Positions 22,654 to 30,759 of a stretch of 37,322 bases of DNA are shown here, in pieces. The translations under genes and the position numbers were made by a program. The notes under the pieces were generated by a model, which was not told the DNA's origin, made no database searches, and saw nothing but the letters and a program-made list of their open reading frames with translations. Origin of the DNA: DASQEH01 sp038239485 (lineage in GTDB: Bacteria > Actinomycetota > Actinomycetes > Propionibacteriales > Nocardioidaceae); the NCBI GenBank assembly GCA_038239485.1, contig JBBSET010000039.1, positions 1 through 37,322 of the forward strand. Reading direction: 5' to 3'. Position 1 is the first letter of the stretch. Every line of letters starts with the position of its first letter.

Positions 22654-23264
22654 GATTGATCGTCCCCGCTCGAATGACTGGCACGGTCGAACAAATGAGT
22701 GAATGTGCGGGCAATGATGCCGACATCGCTTTTCCATGTCGCAGTCTGGGCATATGCCAAGCTCAGTGCGATCTTCCGAGGGAGTATCTCCTCGATATAC
22801 ATGGCCTCCGGGTCGACTGCCCCGCTCAGAAGTGATGCCTCTTTGATATATGCAATCGAGGCGGGGTCGGTAAGCCCCGGTCGATAGCTCAGCAGCGGGG
22901 TATAGGCTGGCGAGCACAGCGCCACGTAGCACGGTATTTCCGGTCGATAGCCGACGATGCTCATCGATCCAGCGATCACATTCAGCAGCTGGGGAAGCTC
23001 GTCGATCTTGGCGGCCCTGAGAACATGGCCGACTTTTGTGACCCTACGATCGGCGCCGACAGTCAGCGATCGTCCATGTGCTGTTGCAGTCATCGTTCGC
23101 AGTTTCATGATGGTGAAGATCGACCCGCCACGACCTACACGTTGCTGTCGGAAGATGATCGGGCCATCCGACTCGAGACGGATCGCGATGGCCGCGACAG
23201 CGAGGAGGGGAAGGCATACTACGAGGCCGACCAGCGAGCACACCACGTCCACGACACGTTTCAT
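22650..23264 (-). CDS. Initiating sugar transferase (monotopic phosphoglycosyl transferase, PglC/EpsL size)
   Basis: A 204-residue enzyme of the bacterial sugar transferase family (PF02397), which moves a sugar phosphate from a UDP-sugar to undecaprenyl phosphate and so starts the repeat unit. It has a single N-terminal re-entrant hydrophobic helix (VVDVVCSLVGLVVCLPLLAVAAIAIRLES), then GPIIFRQQRVGRGGSIFTIMKLRTM, DELPQLLNVIAGSMSIVGYRPE and YRPGLTDPASI. These are the catalytic D-E pair region and the family's SIVGPRP- and RPGL-like motifs. The short length, without the WbaP-type four-helix domain, matches PglC and EpsL, which prefer UDP-diNAc-bacillosamine or similar sugars. Coupled by ATGA to genes on both sides. 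Confidence 0.93.
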   Translation of the reverse strand: MKRVVDVVCSLVGLVVCLPLLAVAAIAIRLESDGPIIFRQQRVGRGGSIFTIMKLRTMTATAHGRSLTVGADRRVTKVGHVLRAAKIDELPQLLNVIAGSMSIVGYRPEIPCYVALCSPAYTPLLSYRPGLTDPASIAYIKEASLLSGAVDPEAMYIEEILPRKIALSLAYAQTATWKSDVGIIARTFTHLFDRASHSSGDDQS

Positions 23265-24418
23265 GAGCGCGCGGGGCCTCCGATCGCTTTGACTGCATCC
23301 ACGACTCTGGCGATCTGGGCCTGCGTGATGTCCGGAAAGAGGGGGAGGGAGATCATTCTCGAGAACAAGCCGGCCGAGACCGGCAGATCCTCCGGCCGGT
23401 ATGCATAGCGTTCCTCGAGCAGGGGCTGCATATGCAGCGGCTTGTAATGAACGCTGCCGGTGATCCCCTGCGCACGTAGCTCCCACAGGATCCGGTCCCG
23501 CTCGTCGGCGGCCGTGTCCTCGGGAAGCAGGACCACATACAGGTGATCGGCCGAGACCACATCGCTTCGACGCCTCAGCGGCGTCATCCATGGGATCGGG
23601 GCCAGCAGATGGTTATAGAAGGTGACGGCCTCCGCGCGCAGGCCCCTCAAGTGCTCAGCCCGCTCGAGCTGGGCGAGCCCAAGCGCGCCAGCGAGGTCGG
23701 TGAGGTTCACCTTGTAGCCGAGTTCCACGATGTCGTAGTCCCATGACTTCTTGATGTCGAACCTTGACCAGGCAGACCTAGACAGCCCGTGCAGGCTCAG
23801 CGTGCGGATGCGTTCGGCGCGGCTCTCGTCATTGGTCGTGACCATGCCGCCCTCGCCGGTCGTGAGTGTCTTGTTCGCGTAGAACGAGAAGCAGGTCGCA
23901 TCGCCGATAGACCCGATCGGGGCACCGCGATAGGACGCGGGAAACGCATGGGCGGCGTCGTCGACTACGGCCAGGCCCCGAGCCTCGGCCACCGCCAGGA
24001 TGCCATCCATCTCACAGGGTTGCCCTCCATAGTGCATCGGCATAACCGCTCGGGTTCTCCTGGTAACAGCTTCCGTCACGAGCCGAGCATCGAGGCAGAG
24101 ATCCGCGGGATCGCAGTCGACGAGAACCGGCGTTGCCCCAAGGTGCATGACGACCTCGGCCGCGGAGGCGAAGCTCATGGTCGGGACGATGACCTCGTCC
24201 CCGGGGCCGACTCCCCACGCCTTGAGCGCCAGCTGAAGAGCCGCCGTGCACGAGTTCACCGCTACGGCGTGCTTGGCACCCACCGCATCGGCGAACTCAG
24301 TCTCGAAACGAGCCACGACGCCACCCGTGGTGAGCCATCCCGAGTTGACGACCTCAAGCAAGTTGGCCCGCTCTTTGCCGTCGAGGTTTGGGACGAAGAA
24401 CGGGACGACGTCAGTCAT
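23261..24418 (-). CDS. DegT/DnrJ/EryC1/StrS-family sugar aminotransferase
   Basis: A 385-residue PLP enzyme that aminates a nucleotide 4-keto (or 3-keto) sugar, with Glu as the usual amino donor. Visible features are VNSGWLTTGGVVARFETEFADAVGAKHAVAVNSCTAALQLAL, VIVPTMSFASAAEVV, the cofactor-binding Asp in GLAVVDDAAHAFPA, and the Schiff-base Lys in FSFYANKTLTTGEGGMV. The C-terminal part has SVHYKPLHMQP and LPVSAGLFSRMISLPLFPDI, both typical. With the 4,6-dehydratase of the same operon it would make a UDP-4-amino-4,6-dideoxy-sugar, as PglE and EpsN do. The ATG at 24418 overlaps the acetyltransferase stop by 8 bases; the earlier frame to 24562 lies in that gene. Confidence 0.95.
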   Translation of the reverse strand: MTDVVPFFVPNLDGKERANLLEVVNSGWLTTGGVVARFETEFADAVGAKHAVAVNSCTAALQLALKAWGVGPGDEVIVPTMSFASAAEVVMHLGATPVLVDCDPADLCLDARLVTEAVTRRTRAVMPMHYGGQPCEMDGILAVAEARGLAVVDDAAHAFPASYRGAPIGSIGDATCFSFYANKTLTTGEGGMVTTNDESRAERIRTLSLHGLSRSAWSRFDIKKSWDYDIVELGYKVNLTDLAGALGLAQLERAEHLRGLRAEAVTFYNHLLAPIPWMTPLRRRSDVVSADHLYVVLLPEDTAADERDRILWELRAQGITGSVHYKPLHMQPLLEERYAYRPEDLPVSAGLFSRMISLPLFPDITQAQIARVVDAVKAIGGPARS

Positions 24419-25058
24419 GATCGACTGCTCGGACGGCCGGCTCATCGGCTCTGCGAGCCAGATCGCAGACAAGCCTGAGCATCGGCCGCGACGGTGGACC
24501 GACCTCAGAGTCCGCGGTGAACTGAAGCCTCTCGTAGAACGTGATGACCAGCCGGTTGTCATCGCGCGGTGTCAGAACGTACATCTGATTCCGGCCGCGA
24601 CCGTGCGCGAGGTCCCCGAAGCGCAGCACAAGCGATGTGCCGTGGTCGCGCCCACGGAACTTCGGAGAGACTGCTAGTGAGGCGAGCTCGGCTCCGCACG
24701 AGCGCAGCTTCACGCTGGCGCGTTGACCGGCCTGAAAGTACCTCTGCAGGAGCCTGAGACACAGTGTCGGCCGACGCACGAGGGCAGGCAGGATCGCGAG
24801 GAACATTGCGCCTTGTTGCCGACGGATACCAGCGTAGAGCTGACCCGGGCGAGTGGAGCCGGCTGCGAACCCGACCGTCTCGCCCTCCGCAACCGCTACC
24901 AGCAGGATGCCGTCAGTCGTGCTGAGCGTCAGCTCGTAATAGCACCTCAGGAAGCGTTCTCCGAGGAGGCTCATGAAGTTGGTCGGAAATGCTTGGGCGT
25001 GCAGCGCGACGATGGTCGCCATGTCCGAGGATGTGGCCGCTCGAACGACGGCGGTCAT
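24411..25058 (-). CDS. GNAT-family N-acetyltransferase of the polysaccharide locus
   Basis: A 215-residue acyl-CoA-dependent acetyltransferase. The fold is seen in VRAATSSDMATIVALHAQAFPTNFMSLLGERFLRCYYELTL, ILLVAVAEGETVGFAAGS, the acetyl-CoA strand/helix ASLAVSPKFRGRDHGTSLVLRFG (a slightly unusual RGRDHG in place of R/QxxGxG/A), and NRLVITFYERLQF. Being between the GT4 and the aminotransferase genes, the likely job is to acetylate the new 4-amino group of the sugar. PglD and EpsM do this with an unrelated left-handed-helix fold; PseH is a known GNAT that acetylates a UDP-4-amino sugar. ATGA overlap with the upstream gene. An acyl group other than acetyl cannot be excluded. Confidence 0.85.
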   Translation of the reverse strand: MTAVVRAATSSDMATIVALHAQAFPTNFMSLLGERFLRCYYELTLSTTDGILLVAVAEGETVGFAAGSTRPGQLYAGIRRQQGAMFLAILPALVRRPTLCLRLLQRYFQAGQRASVKLRSCGAELASLAVSPKFRGRDHGTSLVLRFGDLAHGRGRNQMYVLTPRDDNRLVITFYERLQFTADSEVGPPSRPMLRLVCDLARRADEPAVRAVDHD

Positions 25059-26212
25059 GTCGACACCCGGTATCGGCGATACGCTTCCAAATACGCGTCG
25101 GTCATCGTGGCGAGCCGATAGCTTTCCTCGTAGCGAGCTCGCCCAGCAGCGCCGACGATGCCGCGAAGCGAAGGCGACCTCAAGAGCCTGCGAATCTCCT
25201 GGGCGAGACGAGCAGGGTCGGCAGTGGGTACCGTCGCGGCCCCACTGTCGCCGATCGCCTCGAGATTTCCAGCAATGGATGTTGCCACGACGGGGGTTCC
25301 GGAAGCCAGCCCCTCGAGTAGCGCGATTGAAAGTCCCTCGCGGACTGAGGGAAGCACGACAATGTCACTCGCGAACACCAGTTCCTCGACATCCGAGCAG
25401 AATCCGGTCAACGTGACTGTATGTGTGAGGTGTCGGTCCTTTATCATCTGAGTCAGGTCATGCATCAGGGGCCCATCGCCGACGATGAGGCATTTCACGC
25501 CGGCTGTCTGATCTCGTGTCACGAGGCTCATCGCCTCGATCAGATACTCGAGACCTTTCTGGGGCGCCAGCCTGCCCGGGCAGATGATCAGGACGTCGTC
25601 GGCGTCCGCAAGCCAGTCCGAACGAATGTCGGCGCGCGGACGAAAACTTCGTTGATGCGGGTCAGGCACGCCATTCGGTATGGACATGACCCGAGCGGCG
25701 CCCCATACGCGTCGACTGCTGAGAACCCTGGCATTGACATCGCTGACCGTGATCACGACGTCGCCGAACATTGACGCTATTCGCTCTATCGTCATGGCGG
25801 CGATTTTGGTGCTGCGCCTTGAACCCTCGTGGAACGGGAGCCCGTGGACGGTATGGACGATCAACGGCACCCCGGCCAGCCGCGCGGCGATTCGCCCAAC
25901 TATCCCGCCTTTGGTGGTATGCGTGTGCACGATCGCGTACCTGTTCGAGCGGAGAAATTTCCTCAGTCGCAACAATCCGGCCAGGTCAGCCAGTGGCCTG
26001 ATCGGGCGGCGGATGACGTCGAGGTCGACGACTCCCACACCTCTGTCTCGCAGCGTCTCCTGGAACCGCTGGTCAGTGGTCAGAATGTCAACCGAGTATC
26101 CCTCTAGCACAGCCGCATTCGCGATGGCCTGGATGACTTTGGCGCCTCCGCCGAAAGTCGACTCTCCAACCACATGCAGTACGCGGGTGCGGCAACCTAC
26201 AGTATTCAGCAT
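25055..26212 (-). CDS. Glycosyltransferase family 4
   Basis: A 385-residue GT-B enzyme of the GT4 (glycosyltransferase group 1) kind, retaining, nucleotide-sugar dependent, cytoplasmic face of the membrane. The acceptor half has VLHVVGESTFGGGAKVIQAIANAA and VHTHTTKGGIVGRIAARLAGVPLIVHTVHGLPFH. The donor half has VLIICPGRLAPQKGLEYLIEAM, LIVGDGPLMHDL and the EX7E-type VLPSVREGLSIALLEGLASGTPVVATSIAG. HTVHGLPFH resembles GT4 enzymes that follow a PglC-like step (PglA/EpsD type). The ATG at 26212 follows the dehydratase stop by 10 bases; the ATG at 26263 would overlap it. It is the only recognisable glycosyltransferase of the locus besides the initiating enzyme. Confidence 0.92.
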   Translation of the reverse strand: MLNTVGCRTRVLHVVGESTFGGGAKVIQAIANAAVLEGYSVDILTTDQRFQETLRDRGVGVVDLDVIRRPIRPLADLAGLLRLRKFLRSNRYAIVHTHTTKGGIVGRIAARLAGVPLIVHTVHGLPFHEGSRRSTKIAAMTIERIASMFGDVVITVSDVNARVLSSRRVWGAARVMSIPNGVPDPHQRSFRPRADIRSDWLADADDVLIICPGRLAPQKGLEYLIEAMSLVTRDQTAGVKCLIVGDGPLMHDLTQMIKDRHLTHTVTLTGFCSDVEELVFASDIVVLPSVREGLSIALLEGLASGTPVVATSIAGNLEAIGDSGAATVPTADPARLAQEIRRLLRSPSLRGIVGAAGRARYEESYRLATMTDAYLEAYRRYRVST

Positions 26213-26222
26213 TCGGTGGTCA

Positions 26223-28139
26223 TCACACGGTGCCGTGGGGGGAGAGCTGTGCAACTTCCTCACCCATGGTCAGACACATGTCAGCCATCGACGCGACTAG
26301 CGTCGTCGGAGAGTCCGAAGGGTCGAGGAGCAGCACATTGAGTCCGTTCGATCCAGGCACCTGCACGTGCGACACAAGCGGGTGGATTGGACGCTCATCT
26401 GGCTCCCCTGCGCCTAAGAGCAGCTCATGGAGTTTCTCTCCTGCGCGAAGACCGGTGTACTCGATGTCACAGGGCCGTCCGGACATGTTGATCAGCTGTC
26501 GTGCAACGTCATCGATGCGCACGGCCTTGCCCATGTCGAGGACGAGCGCCTCACCGTCCCGGCCGATCGCCGCGGCCTGAATGACCAGCTCCACCGCCTC
26601 ACGCACGGTCATGAAGAACCGGGTGACGTCCGGGTCGGTGACGGTGACCGGCCCTCCGGCGGCGACCTGGGCGGCAAAGGACACCAGGACGGAGCCGCGA
26701 CTACCGAGCACGTTGCCGAACCTCACGCTGAGATACGTCCCCGAGGATTGCACGGCTATCGACGCCGTCAGCCCCTCGGCGATCCGCTTCGAGTAGCCAA
26801 GGACGCTGCACGGGTCGGCCGCTTTGTCCGTCGAGATGTTGACGAAGGTCTCCACGTCGTTGTCACGGGCCGCCTCGAGCACCGTCAGGGTGCCCCAGAT
26901 ATTGGTTTTGACAGCCTCGGAAGGGTACTGCTCGAGCAGCGGCAGGTGTTTGAGTGCCGCGGCATGGAAGACGACCTGCGGCTTTCTGGCTCTGAACAAC
27001 GTCTCGACGAACTGCCCGTCGCGGATGTCGCCCAGCACGATGTCACTGGAGTCGAGCATGGCTCTGCCGTGGATGGACAGCTGTACCGCGTGCAGTGCGG
27101 ACTCGTCGCGGTCGAGCATGATGAGCTCAGATGGATGGTACTTGTGGAGCTGGCGACAGAGTTCGGATCCGATCGATCCTCCCGCTCCAGTGACCAGCAC
27201 TCGGCGGCCGGTGACGCAGCTCGCTATCGATTCCACGTCCGTCTCCACCTGGTGACGACCCAGGATGTCCTCCATATTGATGTCACGCACTGAGGTGATG
27301 TCGACGCGACCGTCCAGCAATTCACTGACACCTGGCAGCACCTTCACGGTCAGCCCGGAGGCGAGCGCCGCCTCGGTTACCGTGCGCAGCGCCGCTGCCC
27401 CGATACTGGGAATCGCCACCACGAGCACGGAAGCACCGACAGCCCGAGCAACCGTCTGGAGATCTGCCACCGTTCCGAGGACAGGGACGCCATAGATCCG
27501 TAGGTGTCGCTTGCTCAGGTCGTTGTCCAACAGTCCTACCGGTTCCCAGCTCACGTCTGTCGCCCGCTTGTTCCAACCTCTCTCGGCGGCCCGGCGCATG
27601 GAGCGGATCAGTTGGCGGCCGCCATCTCCGGCTCCGAGGATGAGAACCGGCACGGAGTTGTCCATCGGTCGGAACCGCCGATCCACCTCGTCCGACACAC
27701 GCCAGACCGCCCGGCAGCCACCGGTAATGACCAGGACGACGAAGATGGACATCAGCGGGACCGATCGAGGCACCCAGGGATCGGTGAGGGCGGCGTTCAC
27801 CGCAAACAGCACGACGCCGCTCCCGCCGATGACCGACCCGAGCGTGAATATCTCCTCCAGGCTGGCAAGTTCGGCGCGGCCGTGATGCAGACGCTGCCGC
27901 CATGCCAGCGCAATGTAGACAGTCACGACGAGGAACCACGACGCCGCCAGTGGCCCCCACCGCACCATGCGAGCGTCGAAATCCATCCGTGCCAGCACGG
28001 CAAAGGTCAGTGCCATCGCCCAAGCAGCGGAGTCGAATGCGGTCAGCAGGATGCGCCGGCGCTCGCGGAGGCGCTGCAAGCTGTTGTTGCTGAGCACGAG
28101 GTCCCCTCGGATTGCGTTCCGATGAACCTTCGACATCAA
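26223..28139 (-). CDS. Membrane-bound nucleotide-sugar 4,6-dehydratase (FlaA1/WbpM/EpsC type)
   Basis: First gene of the operon, 638 residues. Four membrane helices fill about residues 30-145. A CoA-binding-like Rossmann module follows (VPVLILGAGDGGRQLIRSM, VLVVAIPS), then the SDR catalytic domain: GRRVLVTGAGGSIGSELCRQL for NAD binding, VFHAAALKHLPLLEQYP, NISTDKAADPCSVLGYSKRIAE with the catalytic Ser-Tyr-Lys group, and VRFGNVLGSRGSVLVSF. Members convert UDP-GlcNAc to a UDP-4-keto-6-deoxy sugar. Some relatives have Met in place of the Tyr (SMK enzymes); this one keeps Tyr. The following genes give the aminotransferase and acetyltransferase needed for a diamino sugar. It is divergent from the BY-kinase gene across a 118-bp control region. 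Confidence 0.93.
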   Translation of the reverse strand: MMSKVHRNAIRGDLVLSNNSLQRLRERRRILLTAFDSAAWAMALTFAVLARMDFDARMVRWGPLAASWFLVVTVYIALAWRQRLHHGRAELASLEEIFTLGSVIGGSGVVLFAVNAALTDPWVPRSVPLMSIFVVLVITGGCRAVWRVSDEVDRRFRPMDNSVPVLILGAGDGGRQLIRSMRRAAERGWNKRATDVSWEPVGLLDNDLSKRHLRIYGVPVLGTVADLQTVARAVGASVLVVAIPSIGAAALRTVTEAALASGLTVKVLPGVSELLDGRVDITSVRDINMEDILGRHQVETDVESIASCVTGRRVLVTGAGGSIGSELCRQLHKYHPSELIMLDRDESALHAVQLSIHGRAMLDSSDIVLGDIRDGQFVETLFRARKPQVVFHAAALKHLPLLEQYPSEAVKTNIWGTLTVLEAARDNDVETFVNISTDKAADPCSVLGYSKRIAEGLTASIAVQSSGTYLSVRFGNVLGSRGSVLVSFAAQVAAGGPVTVTDPDVTRFFMTVREAVELVIQAAAIGRDGEALVLDMGKAVRIDDVARQLINMSGRPCDIEYTGLRAGEKLHELLLGAGEPDERPIHPLVSHVQVPGSNGLNVLLLDPSDSPTTLVASMADMCLTMGEEVAQLSPHGTV

Positions 28140-28164
28140 GGCTCACTGTCACCGTTCGTTCACG

Positions 28165-28180
28165 TAGAGTAATCACTCTA
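28165..28180. promoter_or_regulatory. Inverted repeat in the divergent promoter of the polysaccharide locus
   Basis: TAGAGT-AATC-ACTCTA, perfect 6-bp arms with a 4-bp centre, in the 118-bp gap between the minus-strand operon (start 28139) and the BY-kinase (start 28258). Its central place allows control of both directions. TAGAGT or TACTCT may also be part of -10 elements. Confidence 0.45.
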
Positions 28181-28257
28181 GGTCGAAATAACTTCCAGTG
28201 ACCGTTGATTGCCCAGACGGCTGGGATCTGGCCTTCGCCCTCAAGGAGAGATCCACT

Positions 28258-29688
28258 GTGGAACTGCGCGACTACATCCGAATCGTTACCAGGCGGTGGA
28301 AGCTCATCGCTGTGTGCCTGCTGCTGATCGTGGCGGCTGCGGCGGCTCTGACTCTTCGCACCACGCCCCAGTACGCCTCCACGTCGAAGCTCTTCGTCTC
28401 AACACCCAGCGGAGCCTCGTCAGATCCCTACCAGGGCGGCTTGTTCTCCGAGCAGCGTGTGGCGTCTTACGCCAACCTTGTCACCGGCGTGGACCTGGCC
28501 CAGCGTGTCGTCGACAAGCTTCACCTTCATGAAACGGCACTCGCGCTGTCATCGGAGGTGACCAGCAGCGTCACACCGGGCACGGTCATCCTTGAGATCA
28601 CCGTGACCGACCCCCTACCGGCGCAAGCACAGCGGCTGTCGGATGCAATGTCGACCGAGTTCACCGGCTTCGTTGCACAGCTTGAAACGGCCCCCGGCAA
28701 GTCGACCTCGCCGATCAAGGCGACCATTGTCGATACCGCGAGCCTCCCCACGTCTCCAGTGTCACCCAAACCCGTCCGCAACCTTGGGCTAGCGGTCATC
28801 CTCGGACTGCTGGTGGGCATCGGGATAGCGGTCCTCCGCGAGACGCTCGACACGAGCATCAAGTCCGCAGAGGACATCGCCAGCACGATGGGTGCGGCGA
28901 TGCTCGGCTCGGTCCGGTACGACTCCCGAGCTGCCAAGCAGCCGCTCGTGACCGAGCTGGACCTGCACGCGGCCAGGGTGGAGGCCTTCCGAGTGCTCCG
29001 GACCAACCTGCAGTTCGTCGACGTCGACAAGGACTCCAAGGTCGTCGTCGTGACCAGCGCACTCCCCGAGGAGGGCAAGTCGACCACGGCCGTGAACCTG
29101 GCCATCACACTGTCCCAGGCGGGCCAGAAGGTCCTGCTCATCGAGGGCGACCTCCGACGCCCGCGTCTGCCCGAGTACCTGCACCTGGAGCCGACCGTCG
29201 GGCTGACCACCGTCCTGATCGGCAACGTGGAGCTCGAGGAGGCCATCCAGCCCTGGGGAAATGACGGCTTGCACGTCATCACCAGCGGCAGTACCCCGCC
29301 CAACCCCGCCGAGCTGCTGCAGTCCATGGCGATGGGGACGGTGCTGGCCAAGGCCCGCGCTGCCTATGACATCACCATCATCGACGCTCCCCCGCTGCTT
29401 CCGGTCACCGACGGAGCGCTCCTGTCAGCCCAGGGCGACGGGGCCATCATGGTCGTGCGGTGTAACAAGACAACGAAGGACCAGCTGGCCGAGGCGCACC
29501 AACGACTGGTCTCCGTGGATGCCCGAGTACTGGGCTGCGTGCTCAACATGGCCCCCGAGCGAGGCGCTGACAGCTACGGGTACGCCTACGGTTACGGATA
29601 CGCCCCCGAACCTCCAACTCCCCCCGGCCGCCGGCTCGGGAAACGTCGCCGTCTCCGCGGCATCGGGGTCGACACCCCGTCGCCGTAG
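28258..29688 (+). CDS. Polysaccharide co-polymerase with tyrosine autokinase domain (Wzz/BY-kinase)
   Basis: A 476-residue fused chain-length regulator and bacterial tyrosine kinase. The Wzz part begins ELRDYIRIVTRRWKLIAVCLLLIVAAAAALTL (first helix) with an extracellular domain up to PKPVRNLGLAVILGLLVGIGIAVLRETLD (second helix, residues about 180-200). The kinase has Walker A SALPEEGKST (about 266-275), Walker A' LLIEGDLRRPRLP (about 293-305) and Walker B ITIIDAPPLLPVTD (about 372-385). The tail carries five alternating tyrosines (Tyr440, 442, 444, 446, 448 in YGYAYGYGY) followed by basic residues: the autophosphorylation cluster. The GTG at 28258 has AAGGAG nine bases upstream. BY-kinases tune polymer length and output through cycles of phosphorylation. 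The phosphatase partner is likely the gene at 33144-33755. Confidence 0.93.
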   Translation: MELRDYIRIVTRRWKLIAVCLLLIVAAAAALTLRTTPQYASTSKLFVSTPSGASSDPYQGGLFSEQRVASYANLVTGVDLAQRVVDKLHLHETALALSSEVTSSVTPGTVILEITVTDPLPAQAQRLSDAMSTEFTGFVAQLETAPGKSTSPIKATIVDTASLPTSPVSPKPVRNLGLAVILGLLVGIGIAVLRETLDTSIKSAEDIASTMGAAMLGSVRYDSRAAKQPLVTELDLHAARVEAFRVLRTNLQFVDVDKDSKVVVVTSALPEEGKSTTAVNLAITLSQAGQKVLLIEGDLRRPRLPEYLHLEPTVGLTTVLIGNVELEEAIQPWGNDGLHVITSGSTPPNPAELLQSMAMGTVLAKARAAYDITIIDAPPLLPVTDGALLSAQGDGAIMVVRCNKTTKDQLAEAHQRLVSVDARVLGCVLNMAPERGADSYGYAYGYGYAPEPPTPPGRRLGKRRRLRGIGVDTPSP

Positions 29689-29710
29689 GCGCCGTGAGGT
29701 CTCGCCGCTG

Positions 29711-30670
29711 CTAGTGCCAGGGCAAGGACGACCGCTCGTCCCAGTAGCTCGCTGCCGGTTCCGCGAGCGCCAGAAGCCGGTCTCCGACAGCTGACCCGTC
29801 GACCCGCAGCGCACCCAGGTTGCTGGTCAGCTGGGCCGCGGAAACTGCGCCCAACAGCACCGTCGGCCGGCTAGGCAGGTCCAGAGCGGCGGAGAGGGCC
29901 ACCGCGTCTGAGGTGCCGCCGACTTCGGACGCGGTCGTCGATAGCGAGGCCGGGGCCGCCCGTCCGGCCAGCCGCCCGTTCGCCAACCCCTCCTTGACGA
30001 TCACCCACCAGCCGGCGTCCGACGCCTCCGCCAACGCGGGTCCGACGGACGGCTCCAGCAGGTTCCAGGTGGCCTGGACCGCGGAGAAGAGTGCGGTGCC
30101 ACCGACCGTGACGGCGAGAGCCTCGCGTAGGACGCTGGCTTGGTCCGGCCCGCTCGTCGACAGGCCGACGCGCACCCCGCTGTCGCGCAGCGCGGCAAGC
30201 TCGTCGAGCAGCCCGCGGTCAGTCAGCGCGGGTGAGTCCGGCGTGATCGAGTGGACCTGGTAGAGGCGGACCCGGTCACCCAGCAGGGCGGCCGTCTCGG
30301 CCCACTGCCGCCGAAAGGCCACCACCGAATGGTCCTTGATCTCGTGGAGCTCGGCCTCGACCCGCCAGTCGCCGACGTAGCGGTAACCCCACTTGCTCGA
30401 CACGACCACGTCGGCGGCAAAGGGGCGTGCGGCCAGCCAGGAGGCCAGGAAGTCCTCGGCCAGCCCGTACGACCGCGCCGCGTCGACGTGGCGGATCCCG
30501 GCCGCGTAGGCGGCGTCGAGCACATCCCAGGCCCGATGCCGCAGGATCTCGACCGAACGGTCAGCGCCGAGCACCTCGCCGTGGTCGAGCGTGATGTAGC
30601 TGGGCCGACCGAGCGCGGCGAGCCCCAGGCCGAACCGGGAGACGGACAACTCTTTCACGCTACCCATCAT
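29711..30670 (-). CDS. Aldo/keto reductase family protein
   Basis: A 319-residue TIM-barrel oxidoreductase using NADPH. The catalytic tetrad is recognisable: Asp in HVDAARSYGLAEDFL, Tyr four residues on, Lys in VVSSKWGY, and His in LYQVHS. Strands GVRVGLSTSG, FSAVQATWNLLEP, WWVIVKEGLANGRL and TVLLGAVSAAQLTSNL follow in the usual order. It converges on the BY-kinase gene (22-base gap). Substrate unknown. It may be an ordinary aldehyde or sugar reductase unrelated to the polysaccharide, or it might reduce a keto-sugar. A second ATG directly after the first (30667) is an equal start candidate. Confidence 0.88.
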   Translation of the reverse strand: MMGSVKELSVSRFGLGLAALGRPSYITLDHGEVLGADRSVEILRHRAWDVLDAAYAAGIRHVDAARSYGLAEDFLASWLAARPFAADVVVSSKWGYRYVGDWRVEAELHEIKDHSVVAFRRQWAETAALLGDRVRLYQVHSITPDSPALTDRGLLDELAALRDSGVRVGLSTSGPDQASVLREALAVTVGGTALFSAVQATWNLLEPSVGPALAEASDAGWWVIVKEGLANGRLAGRAAPASLSTTASEVGGTSDAVALSAALDLPSRPTVLLGAVSAAQLTSNLGALRVDGSAVGDRLLALAEPAASYWDERSSLPWH

Positions 30671-30704
30671 GCCGGGTTGCGCGGTCTCCCCCTACCCGCA
30701 GATA

Positions 30705-30731
30705 ACTTAGCGTACTATTACGGATACTTAG
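30705..30731 (+). promoter_or_regulatory. Candidate control site with direct repeats and shared GCGTACTAT motif
   Basis: ACTTAG occurs at 30705-30710 and 30726-30731, 21 bp apart (two helical turns), flanking GCGTACTAT (30710-30718) and GATA (30723-30726). The GCGTACTAT-N4-GATA core recurs before the flippase gene at 17866. TACTAT could serve as -10 for the gene starting at 30760. Confidence 0.45.
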
Positions 30732-30759
30732 TGTGACCAAACACCCGGATGGGGAACGT

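Noticed and set aside
29711..30670. Aldo/keto reductase as a required enzyme of the polysaccharide pathway
   Set aside because: It is convergent with the kinase gene and outside the coupled operon; family membership says nothing about a sugar substrate, so no pathway role is claimed.
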